NCBI RefSeq assembly: GCF_002310495.1
Contig: NZ_CP023344.1
Coordinates: forward strand, 744,001-808,000
Origin: Nibricoccus aquaticus
GTDB lineage: Bacteria > Verrucomicrobiota > Verrucomicrobiia > Opitutales > Opitutaceae
Direction of reading: 5' to 3'
Length of the DNA: 64,000 bases
This document shows positions 41,696 through 51,741 of the stretch, in pieces; within the stretch, counting starts at the first letter, position 1, and each line of letters starts with the position of its first letter. Below the pieces are notes generated by a model, which was given only the letters and a program-made list of their open reading frames with translations, had not been told where the DNA came from and searched no databases. The translations under genes were made by a program, and so were the position numbers.

Positions 41696-42982
41696 TCACT
41701 CCGCCCGCACCTTCACCTCGCCGTCGCCGAAGACGACATCGAGCCGCTGCTCCGCCTTCACGTCAGCGCGCCGCATCACCGGCTTCCCCTGCTCATCGCG
41801 CACCATCGCGAAACCGCGATTGAGTACCGACGCCGGACTCGCCGCCTGCAACCGCTTCCACAGCGCCAGCAACCGCTGCGATTCCCCCTGCACGCGAAAC
41901 TCCGGCGAACTCCGCTCCAGCCGCGCCGCCGGCACCGCCAGCTGCTGCCGCTTGCTCTGCACCGCCTGCCTCAACGCGAGTGACAACCGCCCCGAAAGAT
42001 CGTCCAGCCGCAAAAACCCGCGCTCCACCTGCGCCTCCGGCGACAACAACCGCAACCGGCTCCGCGCATGGTCCAGCCGCTCGCCCGCCGCCTCCACTGC
42101 GCGCTCCAGAGCGTCCTTCATCGCTTCCGCCGCCCGCCTGGTCCGTTCCGCCGCGTCGATGAAACGGCTCGAAATCAACTCCGCCGCCCCGCTCGGCGTT
42201 TCCGCCCGCACATCCGCTGCAAAGTCGCACAGCGTCACATCGATCTCATGCCCCACCGCCGAGATGATCGGTATCCGGCATCCAGCGACTGCGCGCACCA
42301 GCGGCTCTTCGTTAAACGCCCACAAATCCTCCAGGCTCCCGCCGCCGCGCCCGATCACCAGCAAATCAAAAATCCCCAGCTCCTCCGCCGTGCGCAGCAT
42401 CGCCGCCATCTCCACCGCCGCGCCTTCGCCCTGCACCTTCGAAGGCAGCACAATCAGTCGTCCGCGCCACCCGCGCCGCGTCAGGATGCGGATGAAATCC
42501 TGCACCGCCGCACCCGTCGGTGACGTGATAAATCCGATCGTCGCCGGGACCGCCGGCAGCGCCTTCTTCCGCGCCGCGTCGAAAAGCCCTTCCTCCGCCA
42601 GCCGCCGCTTGAGCGCCTCGAACTCCTGCTGCAACCGCCCCACCCCGTCTTCGAGCACCGCGCGCACGATCAGCTGATACTGCCCGCGCGCCTCGTACAC
42701 ACTCACCCCGCCGTAAACCACGACCTGCAATCCATCGCGCAGCTTCACCGTCTGCCTCGCCGCATCGCCGCGAAACATCACCGCCGAGATCTGCGCGCCC
42801 GCGTCCTTCAGAGAAAAATAAACATGCCCGCTCGCCTGCGGCCGCAGATTGGAAACCTCCCCGCGCACCCAGCCTCCGCGCAAATTCGTTTCGAGCAGTT
42901 CCTTCACCCGCCGCGTGAACTCCGTCACGCTCTGCACGCGCTCATCGCTCCCGTCCCCGAGTTCTTCGTCCACGCGGCCCAT
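41696..42982 (-). CDS. xseA: Exodeoxyribonuclease VII large subunit
   Basis: 428 residues, typical of XseA. The N-terminal OB fold (VRGEVSNLRPQASGHVYFSL) precedes the catalytic block with PATIGFITSPTGAAVQDFIR, LLVIGRGGGSLEDLWAFNEE and VGHEIDVTLCDFAADVRAET. A coiled coil follows. With XseB it degrades single-stranded DNA; xseB is not in the window. Its ATG lies 2 bp after the stop of the VTT gene (TAATCATG), so the two form an operon. Confidence 0.94.
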   Translation of the reverse strand: MGRVDEELGDGSDERVQSVTEFTRRVKELLETNLRGGWVRGEVSNLRPQASGHVYFSLKDAGAQISAVMFRGDAARQTVKLRDGLQVVVYGGVSVYEARGQYQLIVRAVLEDGVGRLQQEFEALKRRLAEEGLFDAARKKALPAVPATIGFITSPTGAAVQDFIRILTRRGWRGRLIVLPSKVQGEGAAVEMAAMLRTAEELGIFDLLVIGRGGGSLEDLWAFNEEPLVRAVAGCRIPIISAVGHEIDVTLCDFAADVRAETPSGAAELISSRFIDAAERTRRAAEAMKDALERAVEAAGERLDHARSRLRLLSPEAQVERGFLRLDDLSGRLSLALRQAVQSKRQQLAVPAARLERSSPEFRVQGESQRLLALWKRLQAASPASVLNRGFAMVRDEQGKPVMRRADVKAEQRLDVVFGDGEVKVRAE

Positions 42983-42984
42983 GA

Positions 42985-43704
42985 TTATTCCTTAACGAAC
43001 GCCACCGGCTCCACACCCGTGACCAGCCCTGATTTTTTTTTGCTCAACATCCGCTTCCGCAAAAACCTGAACCCCACCGCCAGCGCCACCAGTCCCCCAA
43101 ACGCCAGCAGCGCCAGTTTCCCCTTACCCTGCGCCAGAGAGTCCCCGAAATAGATAAACACGACCCCAAACACCATCGCGATGGGCCACGACACCAGCAT
43201 GTAGGTCCGAAAAGGTATCCCCGCTAATCCCAGCAAATAACCCTGCACGCAATGCGGCGGCCCCGGCGTGACCCGCAGCAACACCGTCACTTCCGTCTGA
43301 TCCGCCACCGCCACCTGCGGCAGCTCATAGCCCAGCTTGCGCACCAGCCACACCAGCAACGGCCGAAACGCGTACCGGGCCAGCCAGTACGTGAGGACGA
43401 GATTCACCAGCAGACTCGCCCCCGCCAGTGCGATTACCAGCGGAAGTCCCAGCTCCGGCCCGAACACCGGCCCCGCGCTCAGCCAGAATGGCGACAACGG
43501 AAATCCGGCCGCCGGCAGCACCGCCATCGCCGCGAAAAACGCCCACGGCCCCACTTCGCGCATCAGCCGGAGCGTGTCGTCGAACAACGCCCGCACATCC
43601 AGCCCGCGCAGCACCAGCAACGCCCCCGCCAGCAACACAACCGCGATAATGCCCAGCTTGATGAGGAGCGCCTTCTTCTGAGCCGGAGTCGGTTTCTGCG
43701 ACAT
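42985..43704 (-). CDS. VTT-domain (TVP38/TMEM64, DedA-like) membrane protein
   Basis: 239 residues from ATG 43704 with six or so hydrophobic segments. The SNARE-associated/VTT core is visible as AAGFPLSPFWLSAGPVFGPE (re-entrant loop, G-x-x-FG type) and LLRVTPGPPHCVQGYLLGLA. Family members act in lipid scrambling or undecaprenyl-phosphate recycling at the inner membrane. It is the first gene of the operon with xseA. The family is sure, the function is inferred. Confidence 0.83.
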   Translation of the reverse strand: MSQKPTPAQKKALLIKLGIIAVVLLAGALLVLRGLDVRALFDDTLRLMREVGPWAFFAAMAVLPAAGFPLSPFWLSAGPVFGPELGLPLVIALAGASLLVNLVLTYWLARYAFRPLLVWLVRKLGYELPQVAVADQTEVTVLLRVTPGPPHCVQGYLLGLAGIPFRTYMLVSWPIAMVFGVVFIYFGDSLAQGKGKLALLAFGGLVALAVGFRFLRKRMLSKKKSGLVTGVEPVAFVKE

Positions 43705-43770
43705 GCCCCGCGAACATGCCGCCACCGCCGCGCTGGAGACAATCCTTTAGGTGCCGCTTCCCGATGACGT

Positions 43771-43806
43771 TTCCGATGTAGGCGGGGTGCCCTCACCCCG
43801 CATCCC
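43771..43806 (+). repeat. TTCCGnnGTAGG hairpin repeat, copy 2
   Basis: TTCCGATGTAGGCGGGGTGC continues CCTCACCCCGC, forming a perfect 8-bp stem GCGGGGTG / CACCCCGC with a 4-nt loop. It matches the element at 49382 almost base for base. Confidence 0.75.
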
Positions 43807-43814
43807 GCAGGCCC

Positions 43815-44324
43815 TTACTTCTGCTCCACCCGCGTGCGCAGAAACGACAGTACATCCTGAAACTTGCTCATATTCGCCGCATCCGTCGTCACCAGATTTT
43901 CGTGCGCTTGCAGCACCAGCCGCGCGCTATCCAGCTCGCTGCGCGCTTCGCACTGGAGCGCCGTGCCCGGCTGCCCGGCACCGATCGAGGTCTCGCCCGC
44001 ATCCACCGTCACGAGCCGGTGAAGGCCAAGATTGCGGACCAGTTCGAGATTCCGCGTGCCCACGCGCGCAAGCACCAGACTTCCCGCGGGCTTGAGTTTG
44101 CGGAGCTGAAGTCCGGCCCCGGCAATCACGCCGAGGAACGTGCTGTCCATGCTCGCGCAGTTTTGAAAATCGATCACGAAGCGCGTCTTCCCTTCCTTGA
44201 TGCGCTCGTTGAAAAAATCATGGATGCACGCGCTGTTCTGAAACGAGGCGCGACCATCAATCCGGATCACGATGGGATCGGAAAAGGCATCGACGAGGAA
44301 TACGGGTTTGGCGGAGTCGGCCAT
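43815..44324 (-). CDS. STAS-domain protein (anti-sigma factor antagonist-like)
   Basis: 169 residues. The STAS fold is shown by VIRIDGRASFQN, RFVIDFQNCASMDSTFLGV with a phosphorylatable Ser61 in the DST motif, and AGLQLRKLKPAGSLVLARV. Such proteins receive a phosphate or bind anti-sigma kinases. About 50 residues beyond the standard domain are helical. No kinase or sigma partner is adjacent; the sigma-28-like gene is 11 kb away. The gene is upstream of the VTT/xseA operon and read in the same direction. Confidence 0.85.
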   Translation of the reverse strand: MADSAKPVFLVDAFSDPIVIRIDGRASFQNSACIHDFFNERIKEGKTRFVIDFQNCASMDSTFLGVIAGAGLQLRKLKPAGSLVLARVGTRNLELVRNLGLHRLVTVDAGETSIGAGQPGTALQCEARSELDSARLVLQAHENLVTTDAANMSKFQDVLSFLRTRVEQK

Positions 44325-44341
44325 GGCGGAGGGAGAGAATG

Positions 44342-44381
44342 ACCGGCCCGGAGAGGCGGTAAAGCCAGACTCCGGGCCGGT
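44342..44381 (-). terminator. Long perfect hairpin behind aconitase
   Basis: A 12-bp perfect stem ACCGGCCCGGAG / CTCCGGGCCGGT with a 16-nt loop begins 20 bp after the acnA stop. It lacks the T run of a standard terminator, so it may be a Rho-type pause, an RNA-stabilising end, or a bidirectional stop. Confidence 0.55.
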
Positions 44382-44401
44382 GGGATGAATGAAACAACTA
44401 C

Positions 44402-47245
44402 TTAGTTCTTCGACACGATCTGGCGTAAAACATACGGCAAAATCCCGCCGTGCTGGTAGTAGTCGATCTCGATGGGCGTATCGATGCGGCAGCGCACCGG
44501 CACCAGCTCCACGAGGCCGTCCTTGCGCGTGATCTTCAACGTCAGGTCTTGCTGCGGCTTGATCGCCGGATTGAGGCCGACGACATCGTACGTCTCAGTA
44601 CCGTCGAGCTTCAGCGTCTGAGCCGTCACGCCTTCCTTAAACTGGAGCGGCAGCACGCCCATGCCGACGAGGTTGGAGCGGTGAATACGTTCAAAGCTCT
44701 GCGCCACCACGATCTTCACGCCAAGCTGGTTCGTGCCCTTCGCGGCCCAGTCGCGCGATGAACCGGTGCCGTATTCCTGGCCAGCGATGACAATCAACGG
44801 CGTGCCGTTCGCGATGTGCTTCGCGGCCGCATCGTAGATCGCCATCTTCTCGCCGGTCGGCTGATAGATCGTGTTACCGCCTTCTTCGCCGCCGAGCATC
44901 AGATTCTTGATACGCACATTGGCGAACGTGCCGCGCGTCATGATGCGGTCGTTGCCGCGACGCGAACCGTACGAGTTGAAGTCCTCAAAGGTGACGCCGT
45001 TATCGACCAGGAACCTGCCTGCGGGCGACGACTTCTTGATAGCGCCAGCCGGCGAGATGTGGTCGGTCGTGACTGAGTCACCGAAGATGCCCAGCGCACG
45101 CGCCCCCGAAATCTCAGTGATCGTGCCAGGCTGGAGACCGAAGTTCGCGAAGAACGGCGGCTCCTGAATGTAGGTGGATTTGGAATCGAACGCGTACACA
45201 TTGCCCACGCTCGACGGGATCTCGTTCCACTTCGGATTCTGCGACGCGAAGTCCGTATACAGAGAACGGAATACCTCGGGCTTCAGCGCGGCCTGCATCT
45301 GATCGCGCACTTCCTGAATCGTCGGCCAGATGTCCTTCAGGTAAACCGGCCCTTTCGTTCCGTTACCGATCGGCTCGGTCGTGAGATCCACATCGACCCG
45401 ACCCGCCAGCGCGAACGCGACGACGAGCGGCGGCGACATGAGGAAATTCGCCTTGATGTTCTGGTGGACGCGCGCCTCGAAATTGCGGTTGCCCGAAAGC
45501 ACCGACGCCGCGACGAGATCGTTCTTCACCACAGCATCCTCGATCGGGCCGGAGAGTGGGCCAGAGTTACCGATACAGGTCGTGCAACCGTAGCCGACCG
45601 TCTGGAAACCGAGCTGGTCGAGATACGGCGTGAGGCCTGTCTTGTTCAAATAATCGGTCACAACGCGTGAACCGGGCGCGAGCGAAGCCTTCACGACAGA
45701 GTTGGGCTTCAACCCTTTTTCCACCGCCTTCTTCGCGAGCAGACCAGCGGCGAGCATGACCGACGGATTCGAAGTATTCGTGCAGCTCGTGATGGCGGCG
45801 ATGAGCACCGAGCCGTGGCCCAGCGTGGCAGGCGGCGTATTCAGATTCACCTGCAACACCGTGTCGGGCGTCGGCCGGTTGTTCGCCATTTCCAACTCGG
45901 TATGCGGGTTGGTGTCCTGCGCCTTGGCCTTCGCCGCCGACGGTGGTTCCTGGCTGCCGCCGCCGGAAGCGAGCGCCACTTCTTCGGTGCCGATGCGGAC
46001 GCGACGGATGAAGTCGTCCGCCTTTTTGCCAAAGCCGTTTTCCGTAACCGGCTTCGAGAACGACGTAGTAAACTCGTTCTTGAGATTGCTCAGGACAATG
46101 CGGTCTTGCGGGCGCTTCGGTCCAGCCACACTCGGGACGACCGACGCGAGGTCGAGCTCGACGACTTGCGAGTAGTCGATCTGGCCCTGCTGAGGAATGC
46201 CCCACAGGCCCTGCGCCTTGTAGTAAGCTTCATAAGTCTGGACGAGTTTCTCGTCACGACCGGTGGCGCGGAGATAGTTCGTGCACTCGGCGTCGATGGG
46301 GAAAAAGCCCATCGTCGCGCCGTACTCGGGCGCCATGTTGGCAATCGTCGCGCGATCAACCAGCGGCAGTGCGGCCGCGCCAGGGCCGAAGAACTCGACG
46401 AATTTACCGACGACCTTCGTCTTACGCATGAGCTGCGTGACGGTGAGCGCGAGATCGGTCGCGGTGACGCCTTCCTTGAGCGAACCCGTCAGATAAACGC
46501 CGACCACATCCGGCGTGAGGAAATAGACCGGCTGCCCGAGCATACCCGCCTCGGCCTCGATACCACCCACGCCCCAGCCAACGATGCCGATACCGTTGAT
46601 CATCGTCGTGTGCGAGTCGGTGCCGACCAGCGTGTCGGGATAATAGACACCGTTCGCATCGCTAAGCACGCCCTTGGCGAGATACTCAAGATTCACTTGG
46701 TGGACGATGCCGATGCCTGGAGGAACGACCTTGAAGGTATCAAACGCCTGCATGCCCCACTTCAAGAACTGGTAGCGCTCGCGATTGCGCGAGAACTCCA
46801 GCTCCAGATTTTTCTGAAACGCATCCGAGGTGCCCGCGAAATCCACCTGCACCGAGTGGTCAACCACCAGATCCACCGGCACGAGCGGCTCGATTATCTT
46901 CGGGTTCTTCCCGAGCTTCGTCACCGCCGAGCGCATCGCCGCGAGATCGACCAGCAGCGGCACGCCCGTGAAGTCCTGCAGCACGATGCGCGCGACGACG
47001 AACGGGATTTCCTCCGTGCGTTCGCCCTTCGCACTCCAGTTGGCGAGCTCCTTCACGGCTTGCTCGGAGACGCGTTTGCCGTCGCAGTTGCGCAGCAACG
47101 ATTCGAGCACGAGACGGATGGAAACCGGCAAGCGGGAGATGTTACCGATACCGGCTTTTTCGAGCGCGGGCAGCGAGTAAAGTGAGTGCGTGGCTCCGGC
47201 AGCCGTGAAGGTCTGGAGCGTGTTGAAGGGATTCGGGAGGCTCAT
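44402..47245 (-). CDS. acnA: Aconitate hydratase A
   Basis: 947 residues (family about 890), starting [15 protein letters not shown]. It isomerises citrate to isocitrate in the TCA cycle. The iron-sulfur ligands are in [13 protein letters not shown] and [13 protein letters not shown]. Also visible are the [12 protein letters not shown] block, [14 protein letters not shown] and the C-terminal swivel signature [17 protein letters not shown] with catalytic Arg/Ser. An extra ~50 residues rich in Pro/Ala/Asn (near [20 protein letters not shown]) is an insertion not present in E. coli AcnA. Confidence 0.96.
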   Translation of the reverse strand: MSLPNPFNTLQTFTAAGATHSLYSLPALEKAGIGNISRLPVSIRLVLESLLRNCDGKRVSEQAVKELANWSAKGERTEEIPFVVARIVLQDFTGVPLLVDLAAMRSAVTKLGKNPKIIEPLVPVDLVVDHSVQVDFAGTSDAFQKNLELEFSRNRERYQFLKWGMQAFDTFKVVPPGIGIVHQVNLEYLAKGVLSDANGVYYPDTLVGTDSHTTMINGIGIVGWGVGGIEAEAGMLGQPVYFLTPDVVGVYLTGSLKEGVTATDLALTVTQLMRKTKVVGKFVEFFGPGAAALPLVDRATIANMAPEYGATMGFFPIDAECTNYLRATGRDEKLVQTYEAYYKAQGLWGIPQQGQIDYSQVVELDLASVVPSVAGPKRPQDRIVLSNLKNEFTTSFSKPVTENGFGKKADDFIRRVRIGTEEVALASGGGSQEPPSAAKAKAQDTNPHTELEMANNRPTPDTVLQVNLNTPPATLGHGSVLIAAITSCTNTSNPSVMLAAGLLAKKAVEKGLKPNSVVKASLAPGSRVVTDYLNKTGLTPYLDQLGFQTVGYGCTTCIGNSGPLSGPIEDAVVKNDLVAASVLSGNRNFEARVHQNIKANFLMSPPLVVAFALAGRVDVDLTTEPIGNGTKGPVYLKDIWPTIQEVRDQMQAALKPEVFRSLYTDFASQNPKWNEIPSSVGNVYAFDSKSTYIQEPPFFANFGLQPGTITEISGARALGIFGDSVTTDHISPAGAIKKSSPAGRFLVDNGVTFEDFNSYGSRRGNDRIMTRGTFANVRIKNLMLGGEEGGNTIYQPTGEKMAIYDAAAKHIANGTPLIVIAGQEYGTGSSRDWAAKGTNQLGVKIVVAQSFERIHRSNLVGMGVLPLQFKEGVTAQTLKLDGTETYDVVGLNPAIKPQQDLTLKITRKDGLVELVPVRCRIDTPIEIDYYQHGGILPYVLRQIVSKN

Positions 47246-47328
47246 CGAAGGTTGATTGGGGAAACTCGAAACAAGTGGCGGAGGTTTTTCACCGCGCCGC
47301 CACGCGGCCCGGCGTTGACAGTATTTAA

Positions 47329-47799
47329 TCAGGCGAGAGCGGCCTGGACGGCTGCAAAGTTGGGGAGATCCTTCGGCGTGGCGGTTTGCTCGGCATATTT
47401 GACGACGCCGTCCTTGCCGATGACGAACGCAGCGCGAGCCGAGGTGTCACCGATGCCGGCGAGCCCGGGGAAAAGCACGCCGTATGCCTTGGTCGTCTCC
47501 TTGTTCAGATCGCTCACGATCGTGAGCTTGATCTTGTTGGCCGTCGCCCACGCTTCCTGCGCGAACGGGCTGTCCACGCTGATCGCGATCACATCCGCAC
47601 CCAATTTCTCGTAGCCGCCCAGACCGGCCGTCATGTCGCACATCTCCTGCGTGCAGACGCCTGTGAATGCCAGCGGGAAGAACAACAACACCGTCTGCTT
47701 CTTGCCGAAATTATCGCTCAGTTTGATGTCCTTGAGACCATCAGCGGCCTTGGACTTGAGAGTGAAATCAGGAGCTTTGGAACCGACAGCGATAGGCAT
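47329..47799 (-). CDS. Peroxiredoxin (AhpC/TSA-type redoxin)
   Basis: 156 residues. The peroxidatic motif is [15 protein letters not shown] with Pro42, Thr46 and Cys49, and Cys54 a possible resolving residue. The thioredoxin-like fold continues with [17 protein letters not shown] and [13 protein letters not shown]. It reduces peroxides using thiols in the cytoplasm. The single close Cys pair fits the AhpE/BCP-like subgroup. It is read toward acnA on the same strand, 83 bp upstream of it. Confidence 0.9.
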   Translation of the reverse strand: MPIAVGSKAPDFTLKSKAADGLKDIKLSDNFGKKQTVLLFFPLAFTGVCTQEMCDMTAGLGGYEKLGADVIAISVDSPFAQEAWATANKIKLTIVSDLNKETTKAYGVLFPGLAGIGDTSARAAFVIGKDGVVKYAEQTATPKDLPNFAAVQAALA

Positions 47800-48086
47800 G
47801 GTATGTGGAGTCTTTGTTGTTGTGAACCCGGCAAGCGCACAGGACGCACCGGAAAAGGCCGCGAGACATAGAGGCGCGCCCGGAGCTTAGACAAACCGAT
47901 TTTCCCGCTAGAAGAGACGGTGTTATTTTCCCAACGCCTCCCATTAAATCGGCTCACACCCCTTCCCTCCAAAAACCTCCCGCATCCACTGGCTCCCACA
48001 CGCCCCGCCCACTCGCACACAAGCCGCCCCTCTCCCACGCCCGGCCTTGACCCTCCCCCGCCCCGCCCGCTTGTCTTCGCCCTCCC

Positions 48087-49373
48087 ATGAATCTCATCGA
48101 CGACCTGAAATGGCGCGGCCTCCTCGCCGATTGCACCGACCTCGCCGGCCTCGGCGAACGCATCGCAACCGGAAAGCCCATCACGGTCTATTGCGGCTTC
48201 GATCCGACCGGCGACTCCCTCCACGTCGGTCACCTCATGGGCCAGCTCACCCTCGCCCGCTTCCAACGCGCCGGCCACCACGTCATCGCCCTCGCCGGCG
48301 GCGCCACCGGCATGGTCGGCGATCCCTCCGGCCGCTCCTCCGAACGCAATCTCCTCACCCGCGAACAACTCGCCCACAACATCGCCTGCATCAAGGCCCA
48401 GCTCTCGCGTCTCCTCGACTTTACCGCCTCCGCCAACCCAGCCCGCCTCGTCGACAACGCCGACTGGATCGCCCCCTTCACCTTCCTCGATTTCCTCCGC
48501 GACGTCGGGAAATATTTCTCGCTGAACGTCATGCTCGCAAAGGACTCCGTGAAGTCCCGCATGGAGGGCGACGCCGGCATCAGCTACACCGAGTTCAGCT
48601 ACCAGTTGCTCCAGGCGTACGACTTCCTGCACCTCCGCCAGACCTTCGCCTGCGAACTCCAGATCGGCGGCTCCGACCAGTGGGGCAACCTCACCGCCGG
48701 CACCGATCTCATCCGTAAAAAACTCGGCAGCGACACCACGGCCTTCGGCTGGACCTTCCCGCTCATCACCAAGAGCGACGGCACCAAATTCGGCAAAACC
48801 GCCGGCGGCGCCGTCTGGCTCGATGCCACCCGCACCAGCCCGTACAAACTCTACCAGTTCTTCGTGAACACCGAAGACGCCAAGGTCGGCGAATACCTCC
48901 GCAAGTTCACATTCCTCAGCCGCGAAGAAGTCGAGCCACTCGAAGCCGCCCACGCCGTCAATCCCGGCGCACGCGAAGCCCATAAAGCCCTCGCCCGCGA
49001 AGTCACCAAACTAGTCCACGGCCAAGCCGCGCTCGATGCCGCGCTCAAAGCCAGCGAGATCCTCTTCGGCGCCGAGATCGGCGACACCAGCGAAGAAACC
49101 TTCAACGACGTGGTCGGCGAAATCCCCACGAAGTCCGTCGAACGCGCCAAACTCGAAGCCCCCGGCACCGCGCTCACCGAGCTCCTCGTCCACAGCGGAC
49201 TCGCCCCCTCAAAAGGCCAGGCCCGCAAAGACATCGAGGGCGGCGGCATCTACGTGAACAACGTGAAGTCCCCCGACATCGCCCGCGCGATCACGTCGGC
49301 CGACCTCCTCTTCGGCAAACACCTCCTCCTCCGCAAAGGCAAACGCAGCTACGCCGTCCTCACCGTCGCGTAA
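48087..49373 (+). CDS. tyrS: Tyrosyl-tRNA synthetase
   Basis: 428 residues. Class I aminoacyl-tRNA synthetase motifs are present: the HIGH region as DSLHVGHLM and the KMSKS region as KFGKTAGG, with the tyrosine pocket YCGFDPTGD, QLLQAYDFL and QIGGSDQWGN. The C-terminal S4 RNA-binding domain is seen at LVHSGLAPSKGQARKDIEGG. It charges tRNA-Tyr. The ATG at 48087 follows a long leader and the gene is transcribed alone. Confidence 0.96.
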   Translation: MNLIDDLKWRGLLADCTDLAGLGERIATGKPITVYCGFDPTGDSLHVGHLMGQLTLARFQRAGHHVIALAGGATGMVGDPSGRSSERNLLTREQLAHNIACIKAQLSRLLDFTASANPARLVDNADWIAPFTFLDFLRDVGKYFSLNVMLAKDSVKSRMEGDAGISYTEFSYQLLQAYDFLHLRQTFACELQIGGSDQWGNLTAGTDLIRKKLGSDTTAFGWTFPLITKSDGTKFGKTAGGAVWLDATRTSPYKLYQFFVNTEDAKVGEYLRKFTFLSREEVEPLEAAHAVNPGAREAHKALAREVTKLVHGQAALDAALKASEILFGAEIGDTSEETFNDVVGEIPTKSVERAKLEAPGTALTELLVHSGLAPSKGQARKDIEGGGIYVNNVKSPDIARAITSADLLFGKHLLLRKGKRSYAVLTVA

Positions 49374-49381
49374 GCCTCGCC

Positions 49382-49413
49382 ATTCCGTTGTAGGCGGGGT
49401 GCCCCCACCCCGC
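49382..49413 (+). repeat. TTCCGnnGTAGG hairpin repeat, copy 3
   Basis: TTCCGTTGTAGGCGGGGTGC continues CCCCACCCCGC, with stem GCGGGGTG / CACCCCGC and a C4 loop, starting 8 bp after the tyrS stop. Nearly identical to 43771. Confidence 0.75.
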
Positions 49414-49450
49414 TAACGCCCATCCCGCTCTCAACCGCGCGCCCCTCCGC

Positions 49451-49789
49451 CTACGCAGCGATCAGCGCCATCACGCCCGCCACCACCATCGCGAGCGCCC
49501 CGGCCACCGGCAGCCACCGTGCCCGGTAACTGACTACAAGCGTCACGACAAAACCCGCCGCTCCCAGCGCCAGCAGCCAAAGCACCACGCCCACGCCCCA
49601 CCCGTGCCCGCGCAGCGCCGCCGCAAGCGTCAGCGCCACACCGAGCCAGCCAGCGCCTTTCCACACCGCACGCGGCACATTCGCCAGCCGTCCGCCCGCC
49701 AGCGCCGCGCGCCCATGCGTTCCCATCCCGAGCGCCAGCCACGCCATCGCCGCAAACGCCGCACACACCACCACCACATCCGCGCTCAT
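49451..49789 (-). CDS. DUF3325 membrane protein
   Basis: 112 residues with four hydrophobic segments (VVVCAAFAAMAWLALGMGTH, GWLGVALTLAAALRG, GVVLWLLALGAAGFVVTLVV, VAGALAMVVAGVMALIAA). DUF3325 proteins are encoded beside TonB siderophore receptors with PepSY and DUF3649 partners, and that is its place here as the last gene of the iron cluster. Its ATG overlaps the preceding PepSY stop by 4 bp (ATGA). The molecular role is unknown. Confidence 0.83.
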   Translation of the reverse strand: MSADVVVVCAAFAAMAWLALGMGTHGRAALAGGRLANVPRAVWKGAGWLGVALTLAAALRGHGWGVGVVLWLLALGAAGFVVTLVVSYRARWLPVAGALAMVVAGVMALIAA

Positions 49790-51399
49790 ACCGCCTCCTC
49801 CGCCGGCCGCGATTTCCTCTCACGCGCCGCATCTGCCTTCCGTTCACCGTCACGCCCGCGCCCCGCTCCGATCCTCGACACCTTCCACGCCACCACCGCC
49901 AGCATCGCGCCCGTCGCCAGCACCGTGACGTGAAACCCCAGATACGCCGCATTTCCATCCGCCCACGCCCGCGCTAAAAACGGCCCCGTCACCGCATCGA
50001 CCACCGGCAGCGCCGTGAACAACACCGCCCCCGCCCACAACTGCTCGCGCCACGCCGCCAGCACCGGCCGCACCACCGCATGCGCCAGCATCGCCGCCCA
50101 CGTATAGAGAAACGCTTTCACCTCCCAATCGCCGCGCGCATCCATCCCGACCGGCAGCAACCGGTTCGCCCAAAAGATCGCGCCCATCGCCACAAACAAT
50201 CCCGCGATCCCCGCGATATTCAGCCGCTCGACAAGCCCATGCCCAAAGCTGAAGCGCCCCGCCTTCGCATACTTCGCGCGCCGCTTGATCGTCCACATCA
50301 CGAGCCCCGTCGCCACCAGCGCGCTCCCGAAAAGCCCCATGAGAAAAAACGTCCACCGCATCGCCGGCCCTGCGAACCGCGCCATGTGCAACCCGTACAA
50401 CGTCCCATGCACCTCCGTCGCCACGCCGCCCATCTTCTTCTCCTCGGGTAACAACTCGCCCGTCGCTCCGTTGAACCGCAGCTGCTCGCGCTGCGTGATC
50501 GAAACGCTCCCCGCCTCCGCGCGCGTGAACGTCACGACCATCTTCTCCGTCCCGCGCTCCGTCACATCCATGCGCTTCACCGTCGGATGCTCCCGCCCCC
50601 AACGCCGCGCGACTTCCTCCAGCATCGGCCCCACCGGCGCAGGAGAAACCCACGGCTTCTTCTCCACACCGCCCGCCTTTTTCTCCGCGCCACTCTGCCC
50701 GCCCCGCTCGCGCACCGCGCCCGCCGCCCTCGCCTGCGCATCCGTCAAGACCTCGCGCCCCCACGGCATATACATCGCCATGAAGATCACCAACGCCGAG
50801 TAGCTGATCATAAAATAAAACGGCAGCGCCAGCACCGCCGTCACGTTATGAAAATCCAGAAACGACCGCAGCGACGTCCGCCCCGGCCGGAACGTGAAGA
50901 ACTCTTTGAAGAACTGCCGGTGCGTGATCACCCCGCTGATCAACGCGACAAACATAAACATCGCCGCCACTCCCGCCAGGTAGCGCCCCCACGGATGCGG
51001 CAGCTGCAGCTGGAAATGAAACCGATAGAAAAACTCCGCGCCCCGGCTCTCACGCGCCGTCACCACCTCGCCCGTCACCGGATCGAACGTCGCGCTCCCC
51101 GAGCGTTTCCCGCCCGTGCCCGGCTGCCAGAACGCCGTCGTCGCCGTCGCCCGATCATCCGGCAGCCCGACAAACCACCGCGTCGATTCCGGCGCGCGCT
51201 CCTCCAGACTCTTCCACGCCACCGCCGCCGCATCCACCGGCGAGTCTCCACGTCTCAACTCCGGCTGCATCCACTGCGTGATCTCCGCCTTGAAATACGT
51301 CGCCGTCCCCGTGACGAAAATCGCGAACAGCACCCACCCCAGCAGCAACCCCGTCCACGTGTGCAGCCAGGTCATCGACAGTCGAAACGTGTTCTTCAC
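49786..51399 (-). CDS. PepSY-domain transmembrane protein (siderophore uptake-associated)
   Basis: 537 residues from GTG 51399, which has a GGAGGAG ribosome-binding site 8 bp upstream; the longer frame to 51525 lies inside the preceding gene. The PepSY_TM family pattern is seen: the first helix WLHTWTGLLLGWVLFAIFVT with two His, HPWGRYLAGVAAMFMFVALISG, FLDFHNVTAVLALPFYFMIS and several further helices with His pairs (ALHMARFAGPAMRW-like). Such proteins reduce or release iron from ferric siderophores at the inner membrane. A long charged extracytoplasmic loop (about 245-330) carries the PepSY part. Confidence 0.87.
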   Translation of the reverse strand: MKNTFRLSMTWLHTWTGLLLGWVLFAIFVTGTATYFKAEITQWMQPELRRGDSPVDAAAVAWKSLEERAPESTRWFVGLPDDRATATTAFWQPGTGGKRSGSATFDPVTGEVVTARESRGAEFFYRFHFQLQLPHPWGRYLAGVAAMFMFVALISGVITHRQFFKEFFTFRPGRTSLRSFLDFHNVTAVLALPFYFMISYSALVIFMAMYMPWGREVLTDAQARAAGAVRERGGQSGAEKKAGGVEKKPWVSPAPVGPMLEEVARRWGREHPTVKRMDVTERGTEKMVVTFTRAEAGSVSITQREQLRFNGATGELLPEEKKMGGVATEVHGTLYGLHMARFAGPAMRWTFFLMGLFGSALVATGLVMWTIKRRAKYAKAGRFSFGHGLVERLNIAGIAGLFVAMGAIFWANRLLPVGMDARGDWEVKAFLYTWAAMLAHAVVRPVLAAWREQLWAGAVLFTALPVVDAVTGPFLARAWADGNAAYLGFHVTVLATGAMLAVVAWKVSRIGAGRGRDGERKADAARERKSRPAEEAV

Positions 51400-51722
51400 G
51401 ACGCCGCTCCTCCACTCTTCAAAAACCACACCGCCGCCGCGATCACCGCGCTGGGAATCGCCACACCCGCCCACGCCCGCCAAGCCGTGCGCGCCGCAAA
51501 CACCCACACCACCGCGCCCGCCCACACGAGAAACGCAGGCATCGTCGCCAGCAGGATCACGTCTTCGCGCGGCCCGCTATTTTTCAACGCCAGCGCGAGC
51601 GCCACGTTCACACCCGCCGCCAGCGCATAGCCGCCCAAAACGGCGGCCAGCGCCCGCGACGCGATCGCCCATCGCGATGTTTTCACGCCGCCACTCGTCG
51701 CTCTCGTCGTCCTGATCGTCAT
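51396..51722 (-). CDS. DUF3649 membrane protein
   Basis: 108 residues with about three to four helices (AIASRALAAVLGGYALAAGV, ATMPAFLVWAGAVVWVFAAR, WAGVAIPSAVIAAAVWFL). DUF3649 occurs in iron-siderophore loci between the TonB receptor and the PepSY gene, exactly as here. It overlaps the PepSY GTG by 4 bp and starts 19 bp after the receptor stop, so the four genes 49451-53952 are one transcript. Confidence 0.82.
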   Translation of the reverse strand: MTIRTTRATSGGVKTSRWAIASRALAAVLGGYALAAGVNVALALALKNSGPREDVILLATMPAFLVWAGAVVWVFAARTAWRAWAGVAIPSAVIAAAVWFLKSGGAAS

Positions 51723-51741
51723 CGTCCGTGCGTGCTGCCGC

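Noticed and set aside
45815-47185. A 456-codon open frame on the plus strand opposite aconitase
   Set aside because: The minus-strand aconitase is unmistakable. The opposite frame is Arg/His-rich and arises because GC-rich codons leave few stops on the antisense strand.
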